A DNA stretch of 59,925 nucleotides from Verrucomicrobiota bacterium (GTDB lineage Bacteria; Verrucomicrobiota; Verrucomicrobiia; Limisphaerales; UBA11358): contig JAGWMQ010000005.1 of assembly GCA_028873125.1 (NCBI GenBank), positions 1 through 59,925 of the forward strand, read 5' to 3'. Positions 18,403 to 26,380 of this stretch are shown piece after piece. Each line of letters opens with the position of its first letter. Position 1 is the stretch's first letter. Made by a program: the position numbers and the translations under genes. Below the pieces are notes generated by a model. It was not told where the DNA came from. It made no database searches and saw nothing but the letters and a program-made list of their open reading frames with translations.

Positions 18403-19557
18403 ATGCCTGTGCTCACTGTGGCTTTGATGGTCCGTGAACTTTTCCCCAAACCCGCGGCGTGGCACTTAGCTTGTCTTCTCGCCGCCACCTTTTCATTGAA
18501 CGCCCGGGCCTCCGCCCTCGCGCCGGGCGGTTTCAGCCGGTTCATCGCACTGGACAACTTTGCGAAATTCGCCCGGTCGAAAAGCGAAAATGGCGAAACG
18601 GTTTTGCTTTCACCAGTCATTCCAGCGGGCATTGACTGGGACGAACTCGTCGTTTCGTGGAACGCCGCCGCGCCGTCCGGAACTTTTTTGAAAGTCGAGG
18701 CGAGCGCCATTTCCAGCGATCGCGCGACCCGGTTTTACTCCTGGGGCCTCTGGTCGCCGGACAACGGACGTTTTCCGCGGCAGAGCGCCGGCCGGCAGAA
18801 GGATCGCGACGGCCGGATGCTCACGGACACCCTGGTTTTGTCCCAGCCCGCCGGCGCGGTCCGAATCCGCGTGACGCTCGGCGGCACGAACGCCGAACTG
18901 CCCGCGTTGAAATTCCTCGGCCTTTCGTTCTGCAACACCCGCGTCACGCCCGCGCCCCAGCCACCCAACCACGCCGCCTGGGGGAAAATCATCCCCACGC
19001 CTGAGCTATCGCAGAATTCCTATCGCCAGGGAGAAGGCTGGTGCAGTCCGACCGCGCTGACCATGGTGCTGAAGCGCTGGGCGGACGTGTTGCATCGCCC
19101 GGAGTTGAACCTTGGCGTGCCCGAGGTCGCCGCGGGAGTTTATGACCGGAAGTGGCCCGGCACTGGCAACTGGCCCTTCAACACCGCCTTCGCCGGCAGC
19201 TTCACCAACCTGCGCGCCTACGTGACGCGCCTCGGCGGCATGTCCGAGTTGGAGGACTGGATCGCCGCCGGCATCCCGGTGATCATCTCGGCGCCGTGGC
19301 ATTTGCTCAAACCCGGCCGGCACGACACCGGCTCCGGCCATCTTACCGTCTGCATCGGCTTCACCAAAAGCGGCGACGTGGTCATCAATGATCCGGCAAC
19401 CAATCTCAAGAAGGAAAGCGTGCGGCATATTTACAAACGAGCAAATGTCATTCGTGCTTGGGCGGCTTCCCACAACACGGTTTATCTCGTTTATCCCGAA
19501 TCGGCCAAAATTCCCGAAAATCGGTTCGGGCATTGGCAATCCCATGGTGCGAAATGA
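18403..19557 (+). CDS. Secreted C39-like cysteine peptidase family protein
   Basis: A 384-residue protein with a hydrophobic export signal (residues about 15-36, ending ARASA). An N-terminal beta-rich domain of about 150 residues precedes a peptidase C39-like domain (PF13529 type). EGWCSPT contains the candidate catalytic Cys214; GSGHLTVCIGF supplies the His and VINDPA the Asp/Asn. The family cleaves peptides or acts as a papain-fold hydrolase; the substrate is unknown. The start is uncertain: ATG at 18403 has a GGAG about 12 nt upstream, while ATG at 18427 would give a more compact signal peptide. Confidence 0.78.
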   Translation: MPVLTVALMVRELFPKPAAWHLACLLAATFSLNARASALAPGGFSRFIALDNFAKFARSKSENGETVLLSPVIPAGIDWDELVVSWNAAAPSGTFLKVEASAISSDRATRFYSWGLWSPDNGRFPRQSAGRQKDRDGRMLTDTLVLSQPAGAVRIRVTLGGTNAELPALKFLGLSFCNTRVTPAPQPPNHAAWGKIIPTPELSQNSYRQGEGWCSPTALTMVLKRWADVLHRPELNLGVPEVAAGVYDRKWPGTGNWPFNTAFAGSFTNLRAYVTRLGGMSELEDWIAAGIPVIISAPWHLLKPGRHDTGSGHLTVCIGFTKSGDVVINDPATNLKKESVRHIYKRANVIRAWAASHNTVYLVYPESAKIPENRFGHWQSHGAK

Positions 19558-19653
19558 AACATAGCGCTTCCAATTGCCACCGCTCCAGGCATGGCTTGAT
19601 TTCCGAGTGCCAAGCCGCTCAACGCGTGGAAAATCTACTGGCCAGTCCGGCCT

Positions 19654-20442
19654 TTATTTCCGGCGAGCGAGCAATTCAAGTCGGTTGGCAATCAACCCGA
19701 TGTTTCCTTGCTCCAGCCGCGTTGGCAATTTCTTCAGCCAACCTTCAAGTTGGTCGGGATTCAAAACGAGCGTCTGCGGTTCGGCTGTTTTGGACTCGAC
19801 CCACCAACCTGGAAATACAATCACCGGCTGCACAAATGCGCTTTCATTGGTTAATTCTTTTATCAATCCATGCAGCCAACGGGCTTGCGCTTTTGCTTGA
19901 TCAATCGGGCTTGGTTTGATTTCGATTCCATTCTTCCAAAGCGACCGACCGTCGGTTTGAATCTTGTCGCCTTTGCCTTTGCTCCAGGTTTTCGTTTCTA
20001 TCGTAAAAACTCCGGCGGGACCGACCAGCACATGGTCCACGTTGAATTCATTGCCGATCAAATCGTGAAAAACCCGGTAGCCATGCGCGCGCAAATTTTC
20101 CAGCTTTTCGCCTACGATTTTTTCGCCATTGAGTGCTTGTTGATGTTCTTTAATTTGAGACCGCAAAGCGACCAATCGGTAAACCGCATAACCCAAAAGC
20201 GGAAGGCAAACGATAGCTGCGGCTAGAGGATTTGGCGGTATTTTCCAAAGCCACCGCCATAATTCCTGAAGCAAGAAGACGACCGCTAACACAGCCAAAC
20301 CAATTTGATCCGTGCATTTGTCCCACAATCTGTCCAACTCTTCCTGAACGGACTGGCCGGCGGTGCGTTTCGGCTTGATTCTCAGCGGTGATTGTTTATT
20401 TTCCACGAGGACAAGAGAAGCGGTTCGTCTCAGCGATTTCAA
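19654..20442 (-). CDS. NERD-domain membrane protein
   Basis: A 262-residue protein with two predicted membrane helices (about residues 46-66 and 74-92) followed by a NERD (nuclease-related, PF08378) domain from about residue 115. Recognisable elements are NEFNVDHVLVGPAGVFTIETK, in which Asp, Glu and Lys match the nuclease-fold core, and the following W-KG-GD segment. NERD proteins are suspected DNA-processing enzymes; most are uncharacterised. It is divergent from trpS with about 50 bp between starts. Confidence 0.82.
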   Translation of the reverse strand: MKSLRRTASLVLVENKQSPLRIKPKRTAGQSVQEELDRLWDKCTDQIGLAVLAVVFLLQELWRWLWKIPPNPLAAAIVCLPLLGYAVYRLVALRSQIKEHQQALNGEKIVGEKLENLRAHGYRVFHDLIGNEFNVDHVLVGPAGVFTIETKTWSKGKGDKIQTDGRSLWKNGIEIKPSPIDQAKAQARWLHGLIKELTNESAFVQPVIVFPGWWVESKTAEPQTLVLNPDQLEGWLKKLPTRLEQGNIGLIANRLELLARRK

Positions 20443-20492
20443 TCTGATATTTTTCCTTTGTGTTCCCGGCGCGCTTTGCGGTTAATTGTCTC

Positions 20493-21458
20493 ATGCGAAT
20501 TTTGTCAGGCATTCAGCCCAGCGGCGCGCTGCATCTCGGAAATTATTTCGGGATGATGCGGCCGGCGCTGGAGCTTCAGGAAACGGGCGAGGCGTTGTAC
20601 TTTATCGCCAATTACCATTCGATGACGTCGCTGTTCGACGCGAAGGAGCGGCGCAAAAACACGCTGGATGTCGCGCTGGATTTTCTCGCGTGCGGTTTGG
20701 ACCCGAAGCGGACGGTGTTCTTCCGCCAATCCGATGTGCCGGAAGTGACCGAATTGGCGTGGCTACTGACGACATTGACGCCGATGGCGATGCTGGAAAA
20801 CTGCCACAGCTACAAAGATAAATTGGCACGCGGGCTTGCGCCAAATCACGGAATCTTTGCCTACCCGGTGTTGATGGCGGCGGACATTTTGATTTACGAC
20901 TCGAATATTGTTCCCGTCGGCAAAGACCAGAAGCAACACGTCGAAGTCACGCGCGACATCGCCATCAAGTTTAACAACACTTACGGCGAGACGTTCGTGA
21001 TTCCCGAACCGCAAATTCGTGAGGAAGTCGCCGTGGTGCCCGGCACGGACGGCCAGAAGATGAGCAAGAGCTACGGCAACACGATTGAAATTTTCGCGGA
21101 GGAAAAGGCCATTCGCAAAAAGATCATGGGCATCGTGATGGACAGCCGCACGCCGCAGGAACCGAAGCCGGACGCCGAGAACAATTTGGCCGTACAATTG
21201 CTCAAGCTGGTCGCGCCGGAGGAAACCGCGAAGGATTTTGAAAACCGGCTTTGCGCCGGAGGGCTCGGCTACGGCGATTTGAAGAAGGCGCTCTTCGAAT
21301 ACTACTGGAATTACTTTGCCGCGGCACGGCAGAAGCGGGCGGAGCTGGCGGCAAACCTGGATTACGTGAATCAGGTCCTCGCTGCCGGTGCGGCCAAGGC
21401 GCGGGCGCTGGCCCAAAAGGTCTTGAAACGGGCGCGCCAGGCGAGCGGACTGGAATGA
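20493..21458 (+). CDS. trpS: Tryptophanyl-tRNA synthetase
   Basis: A 321-residue class Ic aminoacyl-tRNA synthetase that charges tRNA-Trp in the cytoplasm. The HIGH-like motif (LHLGN, near residues 13-17) and the KMSKS loop (Lys189) are both present in a Rossmann fold of normal length for bacterial TrpRS. The ATG at 20493 begins directly before the first beta strand (RILSGIQPSG), so it is preferred to an in-frame start at 20460. Single-gene unit; a large palindromic repeat follows its stop. Confidence 0.97.
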   Translation: MRILSGIQPSGALHLGNYFGMMRPALELQETGEALYFIANYHSMTSLFDAKERRKNTLDVALDFLACGLDPKRTVFFRQSDVPEVTELAWLLTTLTPMAMLENCHSYKDKLARGLAPNHGIFAYPVLMAADILIYDSNIVPVGKDQKQHVEVTRDIAIKFNNTYGETFVIPEPQIREEVAVVPGTDGQKMSKSYGNTIEIFAEEKAIRKKIMGIVMDSRTPQEPKPDAENNLAVQLLKLVAPEETAKDFENRLCAGGLGYGDLKKALFEYYWNYFAAARQKRAELAANLDYVNQVLAAGAAKARALAQKVLKRARQASGLE

Positions 21459-22075
21459 CCCCACCCGCGAACCCCGTAGCGCAGTCGTCCCGACTGCGGG
21501 TTGCCGCGGCGTCTCGCCGCCAGTCCCAACACCCTGCGAGACGCCGAGTGAACCCGCAGGCGATGACGCCTGCGCTACCGACGACGTGGAGTTTATGGTC
21601 CCGATGCGCGATTCGAGAATCGTGGAAACTCCCCAAAAGTCTTGTCCTCTGATTCCGGCCAGGCTGCGCGACCGCGAATCTGGCGGGAGGCGCGCAACGC
21701 AATCCTGCGAACCGTGGCACACTGGCACAAATCAGACCACCGCTGACCACGGAACCGCCCTACAGGACGGCACGGTCACGGAAAAACTCATCCAGCCTTG
21801 AGGTTTTGCGCGGACGCTGGGTCTTTTTCTGGCACGCCAATTGCGGCAGCGGATGGAGTGGTTGGGAAAATCCATCTGCCAAGTTTGCCTCAGGACGGCT
21901 GCGGGGACGCCCCGCTGCCACACCGTCCCTCCGCGGAAACGTCGTCTCGCTGGCTGCTCCAATCGCGGTCCCGGGCGTTGAAGATTACCGCGCCCCGGCA
22001 GCCGTTGCGGTTGGTGGTGGTCGAAGAAGAAGGGGGCGCCGATATTCCCTGCCCGGTCAAAATTACCCACGTTGG
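21459..22075. other. Intergenic stretch (617 bp) without a supported gene
   Basis: Between trpS and the DUF4230 gene. It begins with a large imperfect palindrome (21476-21578). The remainder contains only short overlapping ORFs with no recognisable motif. The part at about 21800-22075 could be a decayed coding sequence, but this cannot be shown from sequence alone. Confidence 0.5.
21476..21578. repeat. Large imperfect palindromic (REP/BIME-like) repeat
   Basis: The left arm (21476-21518) begins GTAGCGCAGTCGTC and includes CTGCGGGTT and GGCGTCTCGC. The right arm (21536-21578) is its imperfect reverse complement, ending GCCTGCGCTAC; a 17-nt centre separates them. About four fifths of the arm positions pair. 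It lies 18 bp after the trpS stop, where it could act as a terminator or mRNA-stabilising hairpin. Its form resembles dispersed intergenic repeats known from this phylum. Confidence 0.7.
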
Positions 22076-22693
22076 CTAGAATTGAGGCAGGTCGCCGGTG
22101 GCGGGCCTTTGAATGGCGTTCGGACCGACGAACTTGATCCTCTGAAATCCCGCCTGTTGAAGGAACAACGCCAGTTCCAATTGCGCCCGCCCGGCGGCGT
22201 CGCTCAAAATGCCGTCTCCCCGCGCCGCGCGACGGATGTCGTCCACGGCCTGGGCGCGCGCGGTTTGTTCGAGATTCTTGTCGGGCAGACGCAGCAGGCC
22301 GGTGGAATTGTCAATCACCCGCGTCTCATTCTCATCAAGATAGGCGTCGGTGATTTCAGCCCGCGGCAGGCGGATGAAGATGCTTTTGCCGGAAACCGTC
22401 ACGTCGCCGGGTTTCAGCCGCTCGAGGTCCACTCCGGCCTTGACGACGCCGTGCGCCAGCAGCAGCACGCGGTTTTCGCCATACCACTTGACGTCCTCGA
22501 GCACCACGACCTTTTCCACGACATATTTCACGGTCACCAACTGCGAGAGGGTCTGAATCTGTTCGATGACCGTGGCGGTGTTGGCCTCGCGCAACTCCGA
22601 TTTGGACCCGCCCCAGCGCGTCAGCCGGAATCCGGCCCACAGGCCGGCGGCGAAGACGACTGCCACCGTCACGATGAAAAGCAACCGGCGCAT
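22076..22693 (-). CDS. DUF4230-family membrane-anchored protein
   Basis: A 205-residue protein with a single N-terminal transmembrane helix (about residues 4-22), then a DUF4230-type domain. The sequence runs IEQIQTLSQLVTVKYVVEKVV, then a strand-rich part with GVDLERLKPGDVTV, then a charged C-terminal helix. Family function is unknown; it may be anchored in the inner membrane with the domain outside. A longer in-frame extension to 23485 was rejected because it overlaps cdsA and the ATG at 22693 directly precedes the helix. It is divergent from cdsA, with starts 78 bp apart. Confidence 0.78.
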   Translation of the reverse strand: MRRLLFIVTVAVVFAAGLWAGFRLTRWGGSKSELREANTATVIEQIQTLSQLVTVKYVVEKVVVLEDVKWYGENRVLLLAHGVVKAGVDLERLKPGDVTVSGKSIFIRLPRAEITDAYLDENETRVIDNSTGLLRLPDKNLEQTARAQAVDDIRRAARGDGILSDAAGRAQLELALFLQQAGFQRIKFVGPNAIQRPATGDLPQF

Positions 22694-22735
22694 GGCGGGA
22701 GTGTAGCCACTTTGGGCGGCAAGCAAAGCCCGGTC

Positions 22736-22764
22736 TTGTCGCGCGCCAAGGGGCCTGTTATGTT
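22736..22764 (+). promoter_or_regulatory. Putative promoter of cdsA, possibly leaderless
   Basis: TTGTCG at 22736-22741 and TATGTT at 22759-22764 with a 17-bp spacer. A transcript starting about 7 nt after the -10 would begin at or next to the ATG at 22772, giving a leaderless mRNA. No Shine-Dalgarno is visible before that ATG. Confidence 0.4.
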
Positions 22765-22771
22765 CGGGCGA

Positions 22772-23686
22772 ATGTCCAACGCGGCTGCCGCAGCCCCGAC
22801 GCCATCGAAGGCCAAGGCTTTTCTCCGCCGGCTGATCACCTCGGTGATCCTCTGGACGGTGGTTCTGGCCGCCCTGTTTTCCGGCAACGCGCTCCTTTCC
22901 AACGGTGTGTTCCTGCTCATCATCCTGTTGCTGGCCCTGGCCGGGCTGGGGGAATTTTACGGTCTGGCCCAAAAAAGCGGCCTGGCCTGCTTCAAATACT
23001 GCGGCCTGCTGGGCGGCGCGCTCCTCATCGCCGGAACGTTTTTGAATCTCACCGGGCACCTCGGTCTGCACAATTCGCCGGCGCGCGTGAACGATTTCGA
23101 AACGAGCTTTCTCATCCTGTTCGTGCTGGGCCTGTGTGTCCGGCTGTTCGTGTCCAAGACCAATTTCGCGGGCATCACCATGCTGGCCGTGACACTTCTG
23201 GGCCTGATGTATGTGCCCTGGCTGCTGAACTTCATCCAAAAGATCAATTTTTTCCAGGGCGTTGAAGGCAAATTGTTCCTGCTTTACTTCGTGGTGGTCA
23301 CCAAATTCAGCGACACCGGCGCTTACGCCGTCGGCTCGCTTCTTGGCCGGCACAAGATGGCCCCGCGCATCAGCCCCAACAAGACCTGGGAAGGCTTTGC
23401 CGGCGCCCTGGCCTTTTCCACGGCCGCGAGCCTCGGCTTCGCGCATTTTGTGGGCGGCCGCATGGCCGGCATGAACCCGCTGCACGCGACGGTGCTCGGC
23501 GTCCTGCTGGGCTCAACCGCCGTCATCGGCGATTTGATCGAGTCGCTCTTCAAGCGCGAGGCGGGGGTGAAGGATTCCGGCGGGTATTTTCCGGGCATCG
23601 GCGGCATTCTGGATTTGCTCGACAGCCTGCTGTTCAACGCGCCGATCATGTACTTGTATCTGCGGCACATTTTGACCACCCCATGA
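22772..23686 (+). CDS. cdsA: Phosphatidate cytidylyltransferase
   Basis: A 304-residue multi-helix membrane enzyme making CDP-diacylglycerol from phosphatidate and CTP, the precursor of bacterial phospholipids. About eight hydrophobic segments are visible. The CdsA signature region is present: KFSDTGAYAVGSLLGRHKMAP, ISPNKTWEG, then GDLIESLFKREAGVKDSG with the conserved Asp/Lys cluster, and a GGILDLLDSLLFNAP end. The ATG at 22772 is chosen; the ATG at 22760 overlaps the -10 box. Its last four bases overlap dxr (ATGA), indicating translational coupling. Confidence 0.93.
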   Translation: MSNAAAAAPTPSKAKAFLRRLITSVILWTVVLAALFSGNALLSNGVFLLIILLLALAGLGEFYGLAQKSGLACFKYCGLLGGALLIAGTFLNLTGHLGLHNSPARVNDFETSFLILFVLGLCVRLFVSKTNFAGITMLAVTLLGLMYVPWLLNFIQKINFFQGVEGKLFLLYFVVVTKFSDTGAYAVGSLLGRHKMAPRISPNKTWEGFAGALAFSTAASLGFAHFVGGRMAGMNPLHATVLGVLLGSTAVIGDLIESLFKREAGVKDSGGYFPGIGGILDLLDSLLFNAPIMYLYLRHILTTP

Positions 23687-24840
23687 AGAACGTCGTTTTG
23701 CTCGGCTCGACCGGCTCCATCGGCGTCAGCACCGTCAAGGTGGCTGACGATTTGCCCGACCGCATCCGTCTGATCGGTCTGGCGGCGGGCAACAACGCCG
23801 GGCTGCTGCTGGAACAAAGCCGGCGCCACCGGCCGGAGGCCATCTCCATCGCCGAGCCGGCCAGGGCCGCAGAACTGCAAAACGCCTTCGGCACCGCCCC
23901 GCGGGTTTATTCAGGCGCCGAAGGTTTGCTCCGCCTCGCCACGTTGCCGGCGGCGGACATCGTGCTCATCGCCATCGTCGGCACCGCCGGATTGCAGCCC
24001 GCCCTGGCCGCGATCCGCGCCGGAAAGGACGTCGCCGTGGCCTCCAAGGAAATCCTCGTCATGGCCGGGGAAATCGTCATGCGCGAGGCGCACAAATACG
24101 GCGTGCGCGTCCTGGCGGTGGACAGCGAGCACTCGGCCATATTCCAATGTCTGGACGGCCGGCCGTCCGGCTCGGTGCGCAAACTCTGGCTGACGGCCTC
24201 CGGCGGTCCCTTCCGCGACAAGGCTCTCTGGCCCCGGGAAAAATTTTCGGAAATCACCGTCGAGCGCGCGCTCCAGCATCCCTCCTGGACGATGGGACGG
24301 AAAATCACCATTGACTCCGCGACGCTGTTCAACAAGGGGCTGGAGATGATCGAGGCGCGCTGGCTCTTCGACATCGAGATGGCGCGCGTCGGCGTGCTGG
24401 TCCACCCGCAGAGCGTGGTGCATTCCCTGGTGGAATTCGTGGACGGCTCGTGGCTGGCGCAGCTTTCCACGCCGGACATGTGCCTGCCCATCCAATACGC
24501 GCTGACCTACCCCGAACGCGCGCCCAGCGGTCGGGTGCGGACGGATTTTGCCGAACTCGGCCGGTTGACCTTTGAGGAGCCGGATTGGGAACGCTTTCCG
24601 GCCATCGGATTGGCGCGCCGCGCCGGCGAGATCGGCGGCACCCTGCCGGCGGTCTTGAACGCGGCAAACGAGGTGGCGGTCGAAGCCTTCGTGAATCGGC
24701 AAATCAACTTCCCGCAAATCGCGGAAACCGTCCAACGCACGATGGAGGCGCACCAAAGCATTTCGCATCCCACCCTGGAGCAGATCCTGGAGGCGGACGC
24801 CTGGGCGCGGCGGGAGGCGTCGAATCCATGGCGGCGTTGA
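23683..24840 (+). CDS. dxr: 1-deoxy-D-xylulose 5-phosphate reductoisomerase
   Basis: A 385-residue cytoplasmic enzyme of the non-mevalonate pathway. It converts DXP to 2-C-methyl-D-erythritol 4-phosphate with NADPH and a divalent metal. The NADPH-binding motif GSTGSIG is at residues 7-13. ASKE, the metal/substrate segment VDSEHSA and LTASGGPF are intact, as is the later MGRKITIDSATLFNKGLE region. Length is typical. The start overlaps the cdsA stop by 4 bp. Next is rseP, then ispG (another step of the same pathway), a gene order common in bacteria. Confidence 0.97.
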   Translation: MKNVVLLGSTGSIGVSTVKVADDLPDRIRLIGLAAGNNAGLLLEQSRRHRPEAISIAEPARAAELQNAFGTAPRVYSGAEGLLRLATLPAADIVLIAIVGTAGLQPALAAIRAGKDVAVASKEILVMAGEIVMREAHKYGVRVLAVDSEHSAIFQCLDGRPSGSVRKLWLTASGGPFRDKALWPREKFSEITVERALQHPSWTMGRKITIDSATLFNKGLEMIEARWLFDIEMARVGVLVHPQSVVHSLVEFVDGSWLAQLSTPDMCLPIQYALTYPERAPSGRVRTDFAELGRLTFEEPDWERFPAIGLARRAGEIGGTLPAVLNAANEVAVEAFVNRQINFPQIAETVQRTMEAHQSISHPTLEQILEADAWARREASNPWRR

Positions 24841-24937
24841 CGCGCAACCCACCGGGCCGTTTCATCGCTCCGATGCTTTAACACTTTGAGGATTCCGCCT
24901 TCCTGGTATATTCAACCCGCCCACAAAGGCTGATTGC

Positions 24938-26344
24938 ATGGTTATCTTGCATTACATTCTCATCACGCTCGAAGTGGTGCTGATCTTCAACCTGATCATC
25001 GGCGCCCATGAGCTGGGCCATTTCCTGGCGGCCAAATGGCGCGGGCTGAAAATCGAGCGTTTCGCCATCTGGTTCGGCAAGCCGGTCTGGAAAAAGAAGA
25101 TCGGCGGCGTGGAGTACGCCCTCGGGTCGCTGCCCTTCGGCGGCTACGTGGCGCTGCCGCAGATGGCGACCATGGAAGCCATCGAAGGCAAAAGCGAAAC
25201 CGCCGCCGAACCGCTGCCCAACGTTTCGGCGCTGGACAAGATCATTGTCGCCTTTGCCGGGCCGCTGTTCAGTTTTCTGCTCGCGCTCGCCTTCGCCGGG
25301 GTCGTAATGATCGTCGGCCGCCCGGTGAGCGAAGCGGACACGACGACCACGATTGGCTACGTCATCAAGGGCGGCCCCGCGGACCAGGCCGGTTTGAAGG
25401 CCGGTGACAAAATTCTTTCGATTGACGGCAAGCCGGTGACGAAATTCGGCGGCATGGGCGACAGCGTCGTCTGGCGGATCGTCAGCAGCGAGCATCCGGA
25501 GATTGACGTCCAGGTGGATCGCGCGGGGAAGACCCTGGATTTTTTTGTCACCCCCACCAACGAACCGACGAAATTCTGGCAGCGCAAGAGCCTGCGGGAA
25601 ATCGAAATCCTTCCCGCGCAAAGCGCCATCATCGGCAAGGTTTATGCCGGCAGCCCCGCTGCCCGCGCGGGGTTGCGGCCCGGCGACGAAGTGACGGCGG
25701 TGGACGGACGGACGGTTTTCCACTACGCCGCCGTGGGCGACTTTGTGGAAAGTCACACCAACCAGAACGTCGCATTGCAGGTCGTCCGCGATGGCCGGCC
25801 GCTCGCCTTTTCGCTCCGTCCGCAAAAGCCGTTGAGTCCGACCAACGCCCCGCCCTTGCTGGGGATCGTCTGGGACGCGACGGGCAAGATTACCATGTCT
25901 CATCCGGGCGCGTTCGAGCAGGTGGACTCGAGCGTGCAAGCGGTGGCGGAAACCGTGGGCGCGGTGTTGTCTCCCAAATCCCACATCCAGGCGCAGCAAC
26001 TGGGCGGGGCGGTGATGATTTTGAGTTTGTATTACCGCCTCTTCAGCGCGCCGCACGGCTGGCAACTGGCCCTCTGGTTCAGCGTGGTGCTCAACGTGAA
26101 CCTCGCGCTGCTGAACCTGCTGCCCATCCCCGTGCTCGACGGCGGCCACATCCTCCTGGCCATCATCGAGGCCATCCGGCGCAAGCCGGCCAGCGTGCGC
26201 GTCCTCAACGCCATTCAAAATGTCTGCGCCGCTCTGGTCATCGGCTTCATGCTGTACATCGCCTTCTTCGATGTCGGCAGCCTGATTCACAATGCCCAGG
26301 GCGGCCACCTGGAGAAGGTGGTCTTTGCGCCGGAGGAAAAATAA
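24938..26344 (+). CDS. rseP: Site-2 protease, RseP family
   Basis: A 468-residue intramembrane zinc metalloprotease. HELGH (His24 to His28) lies in the first membrane helix and NLLPIPVLDGGH in a C-terminal helix supplies the third zinc ligand. Two PDZ domains are visible, near residues 140-215 and 225-305 (GPADQAGLKAGD and SPAARAGLRPGD). In model bacteria RseP cleaves anti-sigma factors and signal-peptide remnants in the inner membrane. It lies between dxr and ispG as part of the cdsA-dxr-rseP-ispG cluster; the gap from dxr is 97 bp. Confidence 0.95.
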   Translation: MVILHYILITLEVVLIFNLIIGAHELGHFLAAKWRGLKIERFAIWFGKPVWKKKIGGVEYALGSLPFGGYVALPQMATMEAIEGKSETAAEPLPNVSALDKIIVAFAGPLFSFLLALAFAGVVMIVGRPVSEADTTTTIGYVIKGGPADQAGLKAGDKILSIDGKPVTKFGGMGDSVVWRIVSSEHPEIDVQVDRAGKTLDFFVTPTNEPTKFWQRKSLREIEILPAQSAIIGKVYAGSPAARAGLRPGDEVTAVDGRTVFHYAAVGDFVESHTNQNVALQVVRDGRPLAFSLRPQKPLSPTNAPPLLGIVWDATGKITMSHPGAFEQVDSSVQAVAETVGAVLSPKSHIQAQQLGGAVMILSLYYRLFSAPHGWQLALWFSVVLNVNLALLNLLPIPVLDGGHILLAIIEAIRRKPASVRVLNAIQNVCAALVIGFMLYIAFFDVGSLIHNAQGGHLEKVVFAPEEK

Positions 26345-26380
26345 ACCGGACTTGAAATTCCCGCCCAAAAACGGGAAGCT

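Noticed and set aside
19654..20442. NERD protein as part of a phage-defence system
   Set aside because: No defence partner genes nearby; neighbours are trpS and a peptidase gene.
22694..23485. Upstream extension of the DUF4230 reading frame
   Set aside because: It overlaps cdsA, and the ATG at 22693 directly precedes a membrane anchor.
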